Source: Bacteroidia bacterium
GTDB taxonomy: Bacteria; Bacteroidota; Bacteroidia; Cytophagales; Cyclobacteriaceae
Assembly: GCA_030432655.1 (NCBI GenBank)
Contig: JAUILA010000005.1
Coordinates: forward strand, 124,001-188,000
Direction: 5' to 3'
Length of the DNA: 64,000 bases
Part shown: one piece after another, positions 26,865-35,274 of the stretch
How the letters are laid out: each line of letters opens with the position of its first letter
How positions within the stretch are numbered: the first letter of the stretch is position 1
Made by a program: the position numbers and the translations under genes
The notes under the pieces: generated by a model
Database searches by the model: none
The model's input: the letters and a program-made list of their open reading frames with translations, nothing else
Told to the model about the DNA's origin: nothing

Positions 26865-28736
26865 ATGGTACGTTCGCTTTTGTGCATGGCACTCCTGGTT
26901 CTGATCAACTTACCAGGGATGGCCTGGTTGTATCCTGAACACAGGCTTATCACCGAATTGGCCATCCGGCAGTTAAGCACGGAAAAGCGACAGATTCTTG
27001 AATACATTTGGTCTCAGGTCAGGGCCGGTCATGAAAACCGGCTGTCTGCTTTTCTTATAAACCCTGAATACGGACCGGACACGGAGGTGCTTGACCTGGC
27101 ATCCTGGCCCGCCATTGCCGGCGATCACAGCTGTTCGCCCGAACAAATGATGGAGATTATTCTCAGAAGTGACTGGATATTAAAGGTGGACAATATCGCA
27201 GAACGGCTGCGTCTTGATTTGGCCAGGGCCGGGCGACCTGATCAGACCATCAACGCGATTCGAAATTCAGATATCAGGCTGCAACGGGCGGACCTGGAAT
27301 ACGCCACCAGGGCAGGGGCAAACAATGTACATTTTCTACTGGAAAGAAACGAGGTAAATGAGCAGGTGGGAGAATATTTCGCAAGGAGCCTGGCAGAAGG
27401 AGCCCCGTTGAATGCCCTGGGAATGTATGCTTATTTCCATACCAGGGCTATGGAAAAAGCAGCTCAGGTAAACAGGCCTGACCTTACCCGGGAACAAAAA
27501 TCGTCGATCCTGCTGGCGGCACTGGCCAATGAAGCATTCGCGCTCCATTTTATACAGGATTCATACGCCGCCGGTCATGTTGCCGGTACCTGGGGTTCCA
27601 CGGCCGAGCGAAAAGGGACCCATGATCACTACAATGTGGCGGGCCTGGAGGTGGAAACCTGGGATGACCAGGCCCTGGTGCTTACCGGAGATGCCTATAT
27701 GCGTCCGGAGGATGCGATGCTCGTTGCAAAAGCTGTCCGGACAAGCCTGGAGCAATTTTGTTCGGCTCTGGCGAATGACCCAAATGATTCAGCTGCATCA
27801 CCCATTGATAAGGAAATTTCCCCCGACAGCTTCGATGTGTGTCAGAATAATGAGATGCCTGGCATTGAACTGGACACGGCCTTGCTGGATCAGGTTTTGA
27901 TGAGTACGCCCAAGGCCGGCCTGGCAGAGGGCCTTGGCCAATTGCAGCGGTTTCGTACCGAGCTCGGCCCGTTTATCGGAGCCGCATCCTCTTTGGAAAC
28001 CAGTACGTTGAATGGTGGATTCGGCCTGGATCAGAACGATAAGGCCCTTATCGGTAGTATTGAAGCCAACCTGATCGTCGGACTCGGACTGGACGGGGTA
28101 ATGAACAAAGCAGGGGACGGGCTGGCTTTTATTCAATTTGGCTGGCGACAGGATTCTCCCACCACCAGCCAGTTTACCGATCCCAATTCAACCTACCAGG
28201 GCAGTTCGGTAACATCCACGATCCCGGGGAGATCTGCCTATAATCTTCGGATACGTTTACCCTTCTGGCTTATTCCGGGTGACCTGATCCTGGTTGCCCC
28301 GATTCTGGCCTGGGCTTCTCCACAAACACTTCAGCGTATGGCAGTGACCGCGGGCAATGGCGGACTTATTCCCTGGCAATCCGGAATATCCACCGCGATT
28401 GGTCGCTTTCAATTGGTGCTTGGTAGGGAGGTCGGTGTGTCGTTTTATGGCATACGCCGCATCAACGAATCACTCATTATTCTCAGTGATAATTTCAGCA
28501 ATGCCTACCTGGTAACATACCGCTCTACAAAGTGGGATTTCCCGTTTCTGGAGTATCAACCAACGAGGACCTTCTCAAATACGCAAAGTGCCATATTGAA
28601 AATCCAGATGTCGATTGGCGTGGATGTACCGTCGAAAGTGGAAACACTGGCACCGGTAGCAGCTGAGGATATTGAACTGAAAAATGTATGGTATCTGAGC
28701 CTGAGGTTTGGATTTCAGTGGAGAAGGTATTTGTGA
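26865..28736 (+). CDS. Exported zinc phospholipase C / S1-P1 nuclease-like protein
   Basis: 623 residues. The signal peptide appears to be cleaved after LPGMA (residue 20), leaving Trp as mature residue 1 and His as mature residue 6 (WLYPEH), exactly the first two zinc ligands of S1-P1 nuclease. Further candidates follow in order: Asp87/His88 or His156 (NNVHFLL), then His228, Asp232 and His238 with the same +4 and +6 spacing as the P1 site, then His253 in the GTHDHYN stretch. This points to a trinuclear zinc site of the phospholipase C / S1-P1 superfamily. The ligand usually four after the last His is Asn here, not Asp or Glu. Residues from about 330 on are beta-rich and unassigned; family members are normally only 250-300 residues. 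Superfamily from motif logic; activity unproven. Confidence 0.7.
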   Translation: MVRSLLCMALLVLINLPGMAWLYPEHRLITELAIRQLSTEKRQILEYIWSQVRAGHENRLSAFLINPEYGPDTEVLDLASWPAIAGDHSCSPEQMMEIILRSDWILKVDNIAERLRLDLARAGRPDQTINAIRNSDIRLQRADLEYATRAGANNVHFLLERNEVNEQVGEYFARSLAEGAPLNALGMYAYFHTRAMEKAAQVNRPDLTREQKSSILLAALANEAFALHFIQDSYAAGHVAGTWGSTAERKGTHDHYNVAGLEVETWDDQALVLTGDAYMRPEDAMLVAKAVRTSLEQFCSALANDPNDSAASPIDKEISPDSFDVCQNNEMPGIELDTALLDQVLMSTPKAGLAEGLGQLQRFRTELGPFIGAASSLETSTLNGGFGLDQNDKALIGSIEANLIVGLGLDGVMNKAGDGLAFIQFGWRQDSPTTSQFTDPNSTYQGSSVTSTIPGRSAYNLRIRLPFWLIPGDLILVAPILAWASPQTLQRMAVTAGNGGLIPWQSGISTAIGRFQLVLGREVGVSFYGIRRINESLIILSDNFSNAYLVTYRSTKWDFPFLEYQPTRTFSNTQSAILKIQMSIGVDVPSKVETLAPVAAEDIELKNVWYLSLRFGFQWRRYL

Positions 28737-28870
28737 TAGAATTTATGCAAGGTCATTTCAGGCAATGAAGCACAAATAAAAATGCTGTGTCCCAGACAGT
28801 TAATCAATAGGAGAATCAGAAATTGGATTCCGGAAATAAATGGTATATTTGAAATCCTTTCAATTTTAGT

Positions 28871-29413
28871 ATGAGCCTTTTCAGAGATTTAGCCAGGTTA
28901 GCCATCCGGATGAAATATTCCGAAGAGAGCAATCCAACAATTTCATCTGCCCCTGTTGGCTGGCATATAGACCATACATTAAAGGTGATCAATTATATTT
29001 ATGACGAATTAGAGTCCTCTGATACAGCTAATTACAGTCCATCACCTAATCCGGTACTTGAATATGTTTTAAAAAAGAAAAAAATTGAAAGGGGACGGGT
29101 CCATTCTTCGAAAGAAGTAATGCCCCCTGAAAATATAACAGCAGAAGAACTGATCACTCAGCTTGAAGAAGCTAAAATCAAGGTCATCAAAATCCGGATG
29201 CTGGAAGAAAACCAGTTTATCACGCATCACATGTTGGGCCAGATGAAAAGGGCACAGGCTGTTAAGTTTTTAAAAATTCATACCCGCCACCATCTTGAGA
29301 TCATAGAAGATATTCTGAGGGAGAATTTAAAATCACTGGCGATGACTCATCCTGGGACAGAATTATCAGATCTGAATACGGGTACAAAGAAAGCAATTAA
29401 TACTGCAGTTTAG
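28871..29413 (+). CDS. DinB-like / DUF1569 protein
   Basis: 180 residues with no signal peptide. Metal-ligand positions of the DinB four-helix bundle are present: His32 and His35 in WHIDH, and His137/His141 in the IHTRHHLEII helix (HxxxH). Proteins of this group bind a divalent metal and are related to thiol-dependent enzymes such as mycothiol transferases; DUF1569 members have no assigned reaction. Convergent with greB. Confidence 0.75.
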   Translation: MSLFRDLARLAIRMKYSEESNPTISSAPVGWHIDHTLKVINYIYDELESSDTANYSPSPNPVLEYVLKKKKIERGRVHSSKEVMPPENITAEELITQLEEAKIKVIKIRMLEENQFITHHMLGQMKRAQAVKFLKIHTRHHLEIIEDILRENLKSLAMTHPGTELSDLNTGTKKAINTAV

Positions 29414-29452
29414 ACGGCCGAAGCTCTGAAGGATTCGACAGGGATGAAATAG

Positions 29453-29926
29453 CTATTTCTGATATTCAATATTCTTTATTCGCCAGGTGAATTCTCCAAC
29501 GGTTGTTTTCACCACCACTTCATCCCCAACCACTTTATTTAACAAGGCCTGCGCCATGGGGGAGTCCATCGAAATATAGTCCTTTGCGCCAATCAATTCC
29601 TCATAGCCCACAATCCGCAGGCGTTTATTCAGGCCAGTGTCATTCTCAATTTCCACCCAGGCGCCAAACATGACCTTACCTTCCTGGTAAGGATTGTACG
29701 CTACTACCTTAAAATCATCGATACATTTACGCAGGTACAGAATGCGCCGGTCAATTTCACGCAGGCGTTTTTTATTGTAATGATAGTCTGCATTTTCGGA
29801 CCGGTCACCCAGGCTGGCTGCCCAGGACACTTTTTTTGTTGTTTCAGGTCTTTCTACGCGCCAGAGATGGTCTAATTCATCTTTCAGCTTTTGGAGTCCT
29901 TCTGGTGTAATAATAGGTGTTCGCAT
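29453..29926 (-). CDS. greB: Transcription elongation factor GreA/GreB family (GreB-like)
   Basis: 157 residues, the usual Gre length. The N-terminal coiled coil (to about 75) carries the acidic tip GDRSENADYHYNKKR with Asp41 and Glu44, which coordinate Mg2+ in the RNA polymerase secondary channel and trigger cleavage of backtracked RNA. The C-terminal FKBP-like domain follows (SMDSPMAQALLNKVVGDEVV). The arginine-rich EIDRRI after the tip and the overall form are GreB-like. A perfect 14-base palindrome (GAAATAGCTATTTC, 29446-29459) overlaps its stop. Confidence 0.9.
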   Translation of the reverse strand: MRTPIITPEGLQKLKDELDHLWRVERPETTKKVSWAASLGDRSENADYHYNKKRLREIDRRILYLRKCIDDFKVVAYNPYQEGKVMFGAWVEIENDTGLNKRLRIVGYEELIGAKDYISMDSPMAQALLNKVVGDEVVVKTTVGEFTWRIKNIEYQK

Positions 29927-30058
29927 TATATTTAATCAGTTATCATGAAGAATGCATGGATATACCCGATTAATTGTCATGGATGATAATCCAGAGTTCA
30001 AAGTTGTTTGTATTGATGCGTAATTCCAAAAGCTGAAGAAATTCACTGAACCGGAAAA

Positions 30059-30295
30059 GTGGTAACCCGCCGGCCGGATTACCGTACAATCTGCATATGC
30101 CGGCCCAGCCGGACATCAAATTCAGAATGGCATGACAATGCACTCAAATTACACCTTCATCACGGATCGTCGCACAACTATGAAACATTGGTCAGACATC
30201 ATGCGAAAGAAGATTTGTATATAGTGCTTCTGACTAACCGGAAGAAGAGCAATTTACATGATATTGCCGACAGATTGTACGACATATATCAGTAA
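30059..30295 (+). pseudogene. Remnant of a serine hydrolase (beta-lactamase family) C terminus
   Basis: The second half of this frame reads HHGSSHNYETLVRHHAKEDL, then YIVLLTNRKKSNLHDIADRL, which looks like the end of a class C beta-lactamase-type hydrolase: a His-x-Gly-like motif followed by the strand rich in Val/Leu and the Asn-x-x-x-Asn region. The first half has no coherent family match, and upstream frames are interrupted by stops, so the catalytic Ser-x-x-Lys part is missing. I read it as a decayed fragment, not a gene. It fills much of the gap from 29927 to 30412. Confidence 0.5.
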
Positions 30296-30412
30296 GCGCG
30301 GAAAATTCAAAATGTCATGATGCGCACCCCGGCCTGTAATATGGTTATGGATGGTCGGGCAGATCCGCATGGACCTGACATTTATGCGATGAAACTTATA
30401 AATTCATATAAA

Positions 30413-30874
30413 ATGAAAAGAGGATTTATCATCACCACATTCCTGTTATTAGGAGGATTTACGATTGCCCAATCACAGAACAGCATTAATACACATCAAG
30501 ACTCACTTAACCACTTACTCAATGAGTATTACAGGTTAAATGTGATCATTTTTCAGGAGAATTCAACGATAGCTGATATCGACAATCTTTTTGCTTTGTT
30601 TGCCGGCGATTTCACTTATGTTCACGAAAAATATGGAGGTGTTTATACCAGGCAAGACCTCTATGACGGATATAAACGTAATCAGGAAAATGGCGGCTAT
30701 GACGGAGAAGTGACGGATATCAGGATTAACAACAAAATTGTCGGGCGTAATGCAATTGCAGTAAATAAGAGCTTTATCAAGCAAATGAACGGAGAAGAAA
30801 TGATTGGTGAGCCTCAGATGGCACTTTTCGAATTCAAGAATGGAAAAATTTTTAGAATAACTGAGTATTGGTGA
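30413..30874 (+). CDS. Exported NTF2/SnoaL-like protein
   Basis: The ATG at 30413 gives 153 residues: MKRGFIITTFLLLGGFTIAQ is a good signal peptide. The frame upstream to 30317 has no such feature and is rejected. The mature part has the nuclear-transport-factor-2-like layout: helices, then FAGDFTYVHEKYGGVYTRQDLYDGYKRN split over two elements, and strands ending FEFKNGKIFRITEYW. Such domains serve as small-molecule pockets or enzymes; the role here is unknown. Confidence 0.75.
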   Translation: MKRGFIITTFLLLGGFTIAQSQNSINTHQDSLNHLLNEYYRLNVIIFQENSTIADIDNLFALFAGDFTYVHEKYGGVYTRQDLYDGYKRNQENGGYDGEVTDIRINNKIVGRNAIAVNKSFIKQMNGEEMIGEPQMALFEFKNGKIFRITEYW

Positions 30875-30939
30875 AGCCAAACATCCGGGTAATATCATAG
30901 ATGCCCTGTGCGGACGGACGGCAATCAAAAACAGCTCTT

Positions 30940-31422
30940 TCATACCTTTCCCCAGGTTGATTGAAGGAGAGTTGACAGTCTCATAATTGAATGGTTTCTT
31001 GCCCAGACATACATTCCATGCATATATAGTCTGAATAGAAAGGCACCTAGAATTAATAGGGAACTAATTCCTGTCATATCTGAAAAATTCATGTCTTGAA
31101 AATCTTCTGACAAAATGAACACTGTCACCATTACCAGTAACCATATTATGTACAATACCCGAAACGCCTTATGAAGCGATGTTTGTATTTCAATCGTGCC
31201 GTTGGGTTTTATCTCACCAATAACTACACAAAGTGCACCATAGGGAAGCATTGAGGATGAAATAATTTTAAATGAGTTGTTCCCGATTCGACCTATAAAA
31301 TATCTTTTAGTCGAGGTCATTACCAGCGAATGATTCAGTGTGTTTTTCTGCACTAATTGCAATAAATTATTTGGGTCACAATCTGACTTTAACAAATACA
31401 TATCTGTACTCAGTCGAATCAT
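30940..31422 (-). CDS. Unknown membrane protein
   Basis: 160 residues. The N-terminal half is soluble and mixed; two hydrophobic helices lie at about 88-104 and 118-136, and the C terminus (WARNHSIMRLSTLLQSTW) looks amphipathic. The coding sequence is AT-rich compared with the PepSY gene. A 16-base element just upstream is nearly identical to one upstream of the AT-rich gene at 36665-37582. No family recognised. Confidence 0.55.
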   Translation of the reverse strand: MIRLSTDMYLLKSDCDPNNLLQLVQKNTLNHSLVMTSTKRYFIGRIGNNSFKIISSSMLPYGALCVVIGEIKPNGTIEIQTSLHKAFRVLYIIWLLVMVTVFILSEDFQDMNFSDMTGISSLLILGAFLFRLYMHGMYVWARNHSIMRLSTLLQSTWGKV

Positions 31423-31443
31423 TATAACTTAAGATAGTAATTG

Positions 31444-31459
31444 TAAATTATGATGATTT
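31444..31459 (-). promoter_or_regulatory. Element shared with the upstream region of another AT-rich gene
   Basis: TAAATTATGATGATTT (plus strand) is 22 bases ahead of the start at 31422 and matches 15 of 16 bases with 37617-37632, which sits 35 bases ahead of the start at 37582. Possible promoter or regulator site; chance is not excluded in AT-rich DNA. Confidence 0.3.
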
Positions 31460-31550
31460 GTAATTTAAGGTTTGAGACAAATAGAAGAAAATTCCATAGG
31501 GAATGTATAATATGGCCACTTGGGTCGCCGGACATCATGCTGAAAATGGA

Positions 31551-32747
31551 TCAGTCCATGATCGCTACTTCCCGTTTTTCCTTATTCCGGGTCGTGGGCC
31601 GGCGCTTTGATTTCTTTTTCATTTTATTGATCCAGATGATCGTGCCGGTCACAGGTAAGCTTGTCGCGATAAGGCAGGATATGAAGTAAAGGATTTTGGA
31701 GAATGTGCCAAATACATTACCCACATGAAGGGCCTTGATCGACCTGGCTATTTGTTCATTAAGCGGTTTGTCAGCAAATTTCTGAACGGAAACAACCTCT
31801 CCGGAATAGGCATGGATCTCTATTTCGTCGGCAGCAGGGGAGGCGAAGAAACCTGAATGATACTTCCTCACCGAGATACGGTTTTTTTCTCCCCCGGGTA
31901 TTTCAAGGTAGTAAGACCCGGCAAAGGGCAATTCCTTATCCGTAATTTCCAGAAGTTCAGCTGCGTTCAGCGCACGCATGCCTGATGCCATTGCTGCATC
32001 AGTTTCTGCTTCTCCCTGATCAGGTCCCGGCCTTCCGCCACGCTGGTCTTCCACACCCAGCACACTGCGCAACCCGGTCCGGTACCAGTCGAATGACCAC
32101 TGAAGTCCGGTAAGCCCCATGATCAATAATAGAATGGCTGCATAAAAACCGAAGGTGTTGTGCAGGTCATGGTTGAGCCTTTTCCAGTTTCCGCTCCATT
32201 TGATCTTAAGGCCCTGTTTCCAGTTTTTGGCTTTTTGTGGTATCCAGATGATGAGACCAGTGATAACCATAAACACAAAAATAAACGTACTCCAGCCAAC
32301 AATCGGCCGCCCGATATTGGTATCCAGCAACAGCCAGCGGTGCAGCCTGAACATGGTCATGAAAAACTCGGAGGTACTGCTGTTGGTGTCTCCCAGGATC
32401 TCACCAGTATATTGATTGACAAGGTAATTTGTTCCACGACGTTCTCCTTCCTTCCTCACTGAAAACCGGTAAGCGTCTCCGGGCGAAACCGGAATAGATA
32501 CAGAAGCAACATCTCCTTCCACCTGGCGGCCCAGGATCTCTGCCAGTTGCTCAACCTCCATGGGATCGGCAGCTGCCTGGACATGATACTTTTCACTATT
32601 TAGAAATTCATCGATCTCTTCATGAAAGGTATAGATCGTACCGGTAAGACAGACGACGAAAACAACAAGTCCGGAAGCCAGTCCCATCCATAAATGAACA
32701 TCATTCAGGAATTTGCGTATTCGTTTCCAGGTTGAATTGGCAGGCAT
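31551..32747 (-). CDS. PepSY-associated membrane protein
   Basis: 398 residues with four main membrane helices: about 23-45 (LASGLVVFVVCLTGTIYTF), 150-170, 200-222 and 345-368. Periplasmic PepSY domains lie between helices 1 and 2 and between 3 and 4 (EILGRQVEGDVASVSIPVS; LLEITDKELPFAGSYYLEIP). Conserved His residues sit at helix ends (VHLWMGL, LHRWLLL, HDLHNTFG). The family includes FoxB-type inner-membrane reductases that release iron from siderophores, using heme bound by such histidines. Iron acquisition is therefore plausible, helped by a partial iron-box-like sequence upstream. No TonB receptor is adjacent, so the ligand is unknown. The C terminus is strongly basic. Confidence 0.85.
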   Translation of the reverse strand: MPANSTWKRIRKFLNDVHLWMGLASGLVVFVVCLTGTIYTFHEEIDEFLNSEKYHVQAAADPMEVEQLAEILGRQVEGDVASVSIPVSPGDAYRFSVRKEGERRGTNYLVNQYTGEILGDTNSSTSEFFMTMFRLHRWLLLDTNIGRPIVGWSTFIFVFMVITGLIIWIPQKAKNWKQGLKIKWSGNWKRLNHDLHNTFGFYAAILLLIMGLTGLQWSFDWYRTGLRSVLGVEDQRGGRPGPDQGEAETDAAMASGMRALNAAELLEITDKELPFAGSYYLEIPGGEKNRISVRKYHSGFFASPAADEIEIHAYSGEVVSVQKFADKPLNEQIARSIKALHVGNVFGTFSKILYFISCLIATSLPVTGTIIWINKMKKKSKRRPTTRNKEKREVAIMD

Positions 32748-32795
32748 GTTTTGCAGAAATTTGTGAAGAATCCGGAGACCGGATATCCTCGATTA

Positions 32796-32811
32796 TTTAG
32801 ACTAATTAAAA
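32796..32811 (-). promoter_or_regulatory. Possible iron-regulator box upstream of the PepSY gene
   Basis: TTTAGACTAATTAAAA resembles one full and one degenerate half of the TTTAGA...TCTAAA palindromes often found ahead of iron-uptake genes in Bacteroidota. It lies about 50 bases before the start at 32747. Two mismatches in the right half keep confidence low. Confidence 0.25.
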
Positions 32812-32926
32812 ACAATTGTGAAGATACAGAAGATCGGTCAATTATTAATTATAATTATGCGCCTGAATTAAAAATGTGGTTTATTACTACTGTTTGATAG
32901 AAAAGTTTAATTCGTTATAGCGATAT

Positions 32927-35086
32927 CTACTCAGACGGCGCCGCCAGGTGTCGGTCAAAGTATTCGATTATCTTTCCAAACAGGTAGCGATTGTAATACT
33001 GCTCACGGCTCCATCCATGCGTCGCACCCGGTGCAAACGCAAAGTCGAAGTCCTTACCCTGCTTAATCAGTTCTTCAGCTAACACGGCCGTCGTCTTGAA
33101 TGGTACCACATGGTCCTGCATGCCGTGGATGAACAGGAGTTTATCCTGAAGATTCGCTGCGTAGTTGAGCGCTTTTCTTTCGAAAATCTCCGGGTGTGTT
33201 TGTGGACGACGAACAATCGCAACGTCGTCAGTGCCAAAGAACGCAGGGTCAACAGCCGCCGCTGCGGCAACACCCACCTGGAATAAGCCCGGCTTCATCA
33301 ACAGCGAATAAACGGAAAGTGTGCCACCGTAACTGCTACCCCAGATGCCGATGCGATCGGGATCGACATAATCCAGTGATTCCATGTAGGCAACCGCACT
33401 CGCATAATCCTCAATGTCCTGGTCGGCAAAGCCCAGCAGGAACTCTTCACGAAATGCCCGGCCATACCCGTTGCTACCACGTGAATCCACCTGCACGATA
33501 ATATATTCCTTCTTCGCCAACAGATGCTGGACGAGGCTATAGTTACCGGCCCAGCGGTTCCTCGCTGTATTCGAATACACGGGCCCAAATAGTACCGGGT
33601 ACTTCGTACCGGGTTGCATGTTCGCAGGTTTCAGAATCCGGGCATGCAGGGTGTAGTCATCTACAAGACTGGGGAAATTAACGTATTCCGCAGCCGCCCA
33701 TGTCCGCTCCGTAAAGGCGGGTAACGGCGAGTGGGTTACCCGCGTTTCGTCACCACCTTCGCTGCTTACCACATAAAGTTCAGGAGGGGAGGTGTCGTTG
33801 CTGTGCATGAACACCAGGTGCCGGCCATCCGGTGAGGGGTAGCCATCGTTCCGTCCCGGAAGGCGTGTCACCTGCTCGGGTTCACCGCCGGATATCTTCA
33901 GGCGATACACGTGTTGTTCATACGGATTAACGCCGTTGCCTGCATAAAACAGCGCATCACCAGCAATACTCGGGGCGGACAGCACATCGTAAGCCGGATC
34001 TGTCAGGAGCTGTGGACGATCCCTTGACGGTGAGGCATCGATCGAATAAAGCCCGTAGCGATCACCCATATCGCTTAAGAAAATGACATTCTTTCCATCC
34101 GGATGCCAGGCAGATCCAAACGAAGTGTACATGCGGCTCTCGCGTACACCTCGCCAAATCTCGCGCAATTGGCTTTCTCCGGGTGCAACGACGAACAACT
34201 TACGTTCAACCGCCGTGTCGGATGCGATATCAACCAGCAGTGTACCTCCCGGTGACCAGTTAAAGTCGATGACCTGATTGGCGTGCGGGTCCGGCAAATC
34301 GAGGTACGTAATGTTACCACTTTCCACATCGAGCAGTCCAACCCTGCGAATCTCATTTGGGTCACCCGGATAACCTCGGCGTACTTCGTTGGGATTGGTT
34401 TCGGCGGAGAGGTAATCCGGGAACGGCACTTTTCGCAACTCGCGTCGGTCAACGACGTGGAACGCGATTGTCTTGCCATCGGGGGACCACTTGTATGTTG
34501 GCCCACTCCAGATGCCCGGACCGATTTCACGTTCGGGTCGGCTGTAGCGACCCTTCTGGACGCTTGAGAGACTGGCAATGCCGATCTCAGTGAGCTGACG
34601 ATTCTGCTTTGAAGGGAAGTCAGCAAGCCACAGGTCCCCGTTCCGTATAAACGCGGCTTGGTTGCCGCCTGGCGATATCGACAGGTCATGTGCACCTGCC
34701 TCTACGGACATAAACTGGAGATCGTCTCCCTGGCTCAGCGATGTCTTCCAGAGGTCGTTACCTCGCAGGCTGACAATTGTATTCGCGTCGGTCCAGACAA
34801 TTTCGTACACTGACGCAGAAGCCGTATTGGAACGGAGGCGCACTTCTTTCCCATCGCTTGTGGAAACCCAGAGGCCGCGCCCGGGATTTCCTGGTTCACT
34901 CCAGGAAAAGGCGAAGTGCTTGCTGTCCGGTGCCCACGCAGGCCGGGACGGGGTAGTTCCTGTAAGTTTTGGGGTTGCGAACAGGTCATCAAGAGTTAGC
35001 TCACCTTCTTGTGCGGTAACTGTTGTGGGCATCGCCATCAGTAAGCCTGCCACAATAAATGATTGCCAAAAAGAGATCTGTTGCAT
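32927..35086 (-). CDS. S9-family prolyl oligopeptidase
   Basis: 719 residues: a signal peptide (cleavage after TVTAQ, about residue 26), a beta-propeller N-terminal region (30-480) with WSPDGK-type repeats, and an alpha/beta hydrolase domain. The catalytic triad is Ser585 in GSSYGG, Asp658 in HGMQDHVVP and His690 in GATHGWS, all with normal spacing. The enzyme should cut peptides in the periplasm in the manner of dipeptidyl peptidase IV or acylaminoacyl peptidase. Base composition differs sharply from the adjacent cyclase gene: one 60-base line I counted (34441-34500) has 35 G+C. This, with long spurious open frames on other strands, suggests a different origin from its neighbours. Confidence 0.93.
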   Translation of the reverse strand: MQQISFWQSFIVAGLLMAMPTTVTAQEGELTLDDLFATPKLTGTTPSRPAWAPDSKHFAFSWSEPGNPGRGLWVSTSDGKEVRLRSNTASASVYEIVWTDANTIVSLRGNDLWKTSLSQGDDLQFMSVEAGAHDLSISPGGNQAAFIRNGDLWLADFPSKQNRQLTEIGIASLSSVQKGRYSRPEREIGPGIWSGPTYKWSPDGKTIAFHVVDRRELRKVPFPDYLSAETNPNEVRRGYPGDPNEIRRVGLLDVESGNITYLDLPDPHANQVIDFNWSPGGTLLVDIASDTAVERKLFVVAPGESQLREIWRGVRESRMYTSFGSAWHPDGKNVIFLSDMGDRYGLYSIDASPSRDRPQLLTDPAYDVLSAPSIAGDALFYAGNGVNPYEQHVYRLKISGGEPEQVTRLPGRNDGYPSPDGRHLVFMHSNDTSPPELYVVSSEGGDETRVTHSPLPAFTERTWAAAEYVNFPSLVDDYTLHARILKPANMQPGTKYPVLFGPVYSNTARNRWAGNYSLVQHLLAKKEYIIVQVDSRGSNGYGRAFREEFLLGFADQDIEDYASAVAYMESLDYVDPDRIGIWGSSYGGTLSVYSLLMKPGLFQVGVAAAAAVDPAFFGTDDVAIVRRPQTHPEIFERKALNYAANLQDKLLFIHGMQDHVVPFKTTAVLAEELIKQGKDFDFAFAPGATHGWSREQYYNRYLFGKIIEYFDRHLAAPSE

Positions 35087-35196
35087 TTGTTTGCTATAAT
35101 TATTGTCTGGTAAAATAATCTTATACTCTCAAATAGCCCTCTCGCCATGCATCCAGATTAATTCGAAAGATAGATGACGTATTTCGATCGACAACT

Positions 35197-35269
35197 GCTT
35201 AACGTAAGCCCTTGAACGGTTTGTGTAAGTTGCGTATCCCGAAGGCTATGGATTAAACAATTGTTAGGT
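35197..35269. other. attC-like inverted element downstream of the cyclase gene
   Basis: Read on the plus strand the element opens with GCTTAAC (35197-35203) and closes with GTTAGGT (35263-35269). Both match the integron attC core consensus (RYYYAAC and GTTRRRY) in full. Inside, AGCCCTT (35207-35213) and AAGGCT (35242-35247) form an imperfect inner inverted pair. Total length is 73 bases, within the known attC range. It begins 5 bases after the cyclase stop. No integrase is in the window. Confidence 0.45.
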
Positions 35270-35274
35270 ACAGT

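Noticed and set aside
32821-32880. Downstream flank of the S9 gene as a third attC-like site
   Set aside because: No GTTRRRY box is found at a suitable distance, and the AT-rich palindrome there (AATTATTAATTATAATT) has no core-site match.
34075-35099. Long open frames on both strands inside the S9 peptidase gene
   Set aside because: They follow from its high GC content. The peptidase frame has a full signal peptide, propeller repeats and catalytic triad; the others have no coherent protein features.
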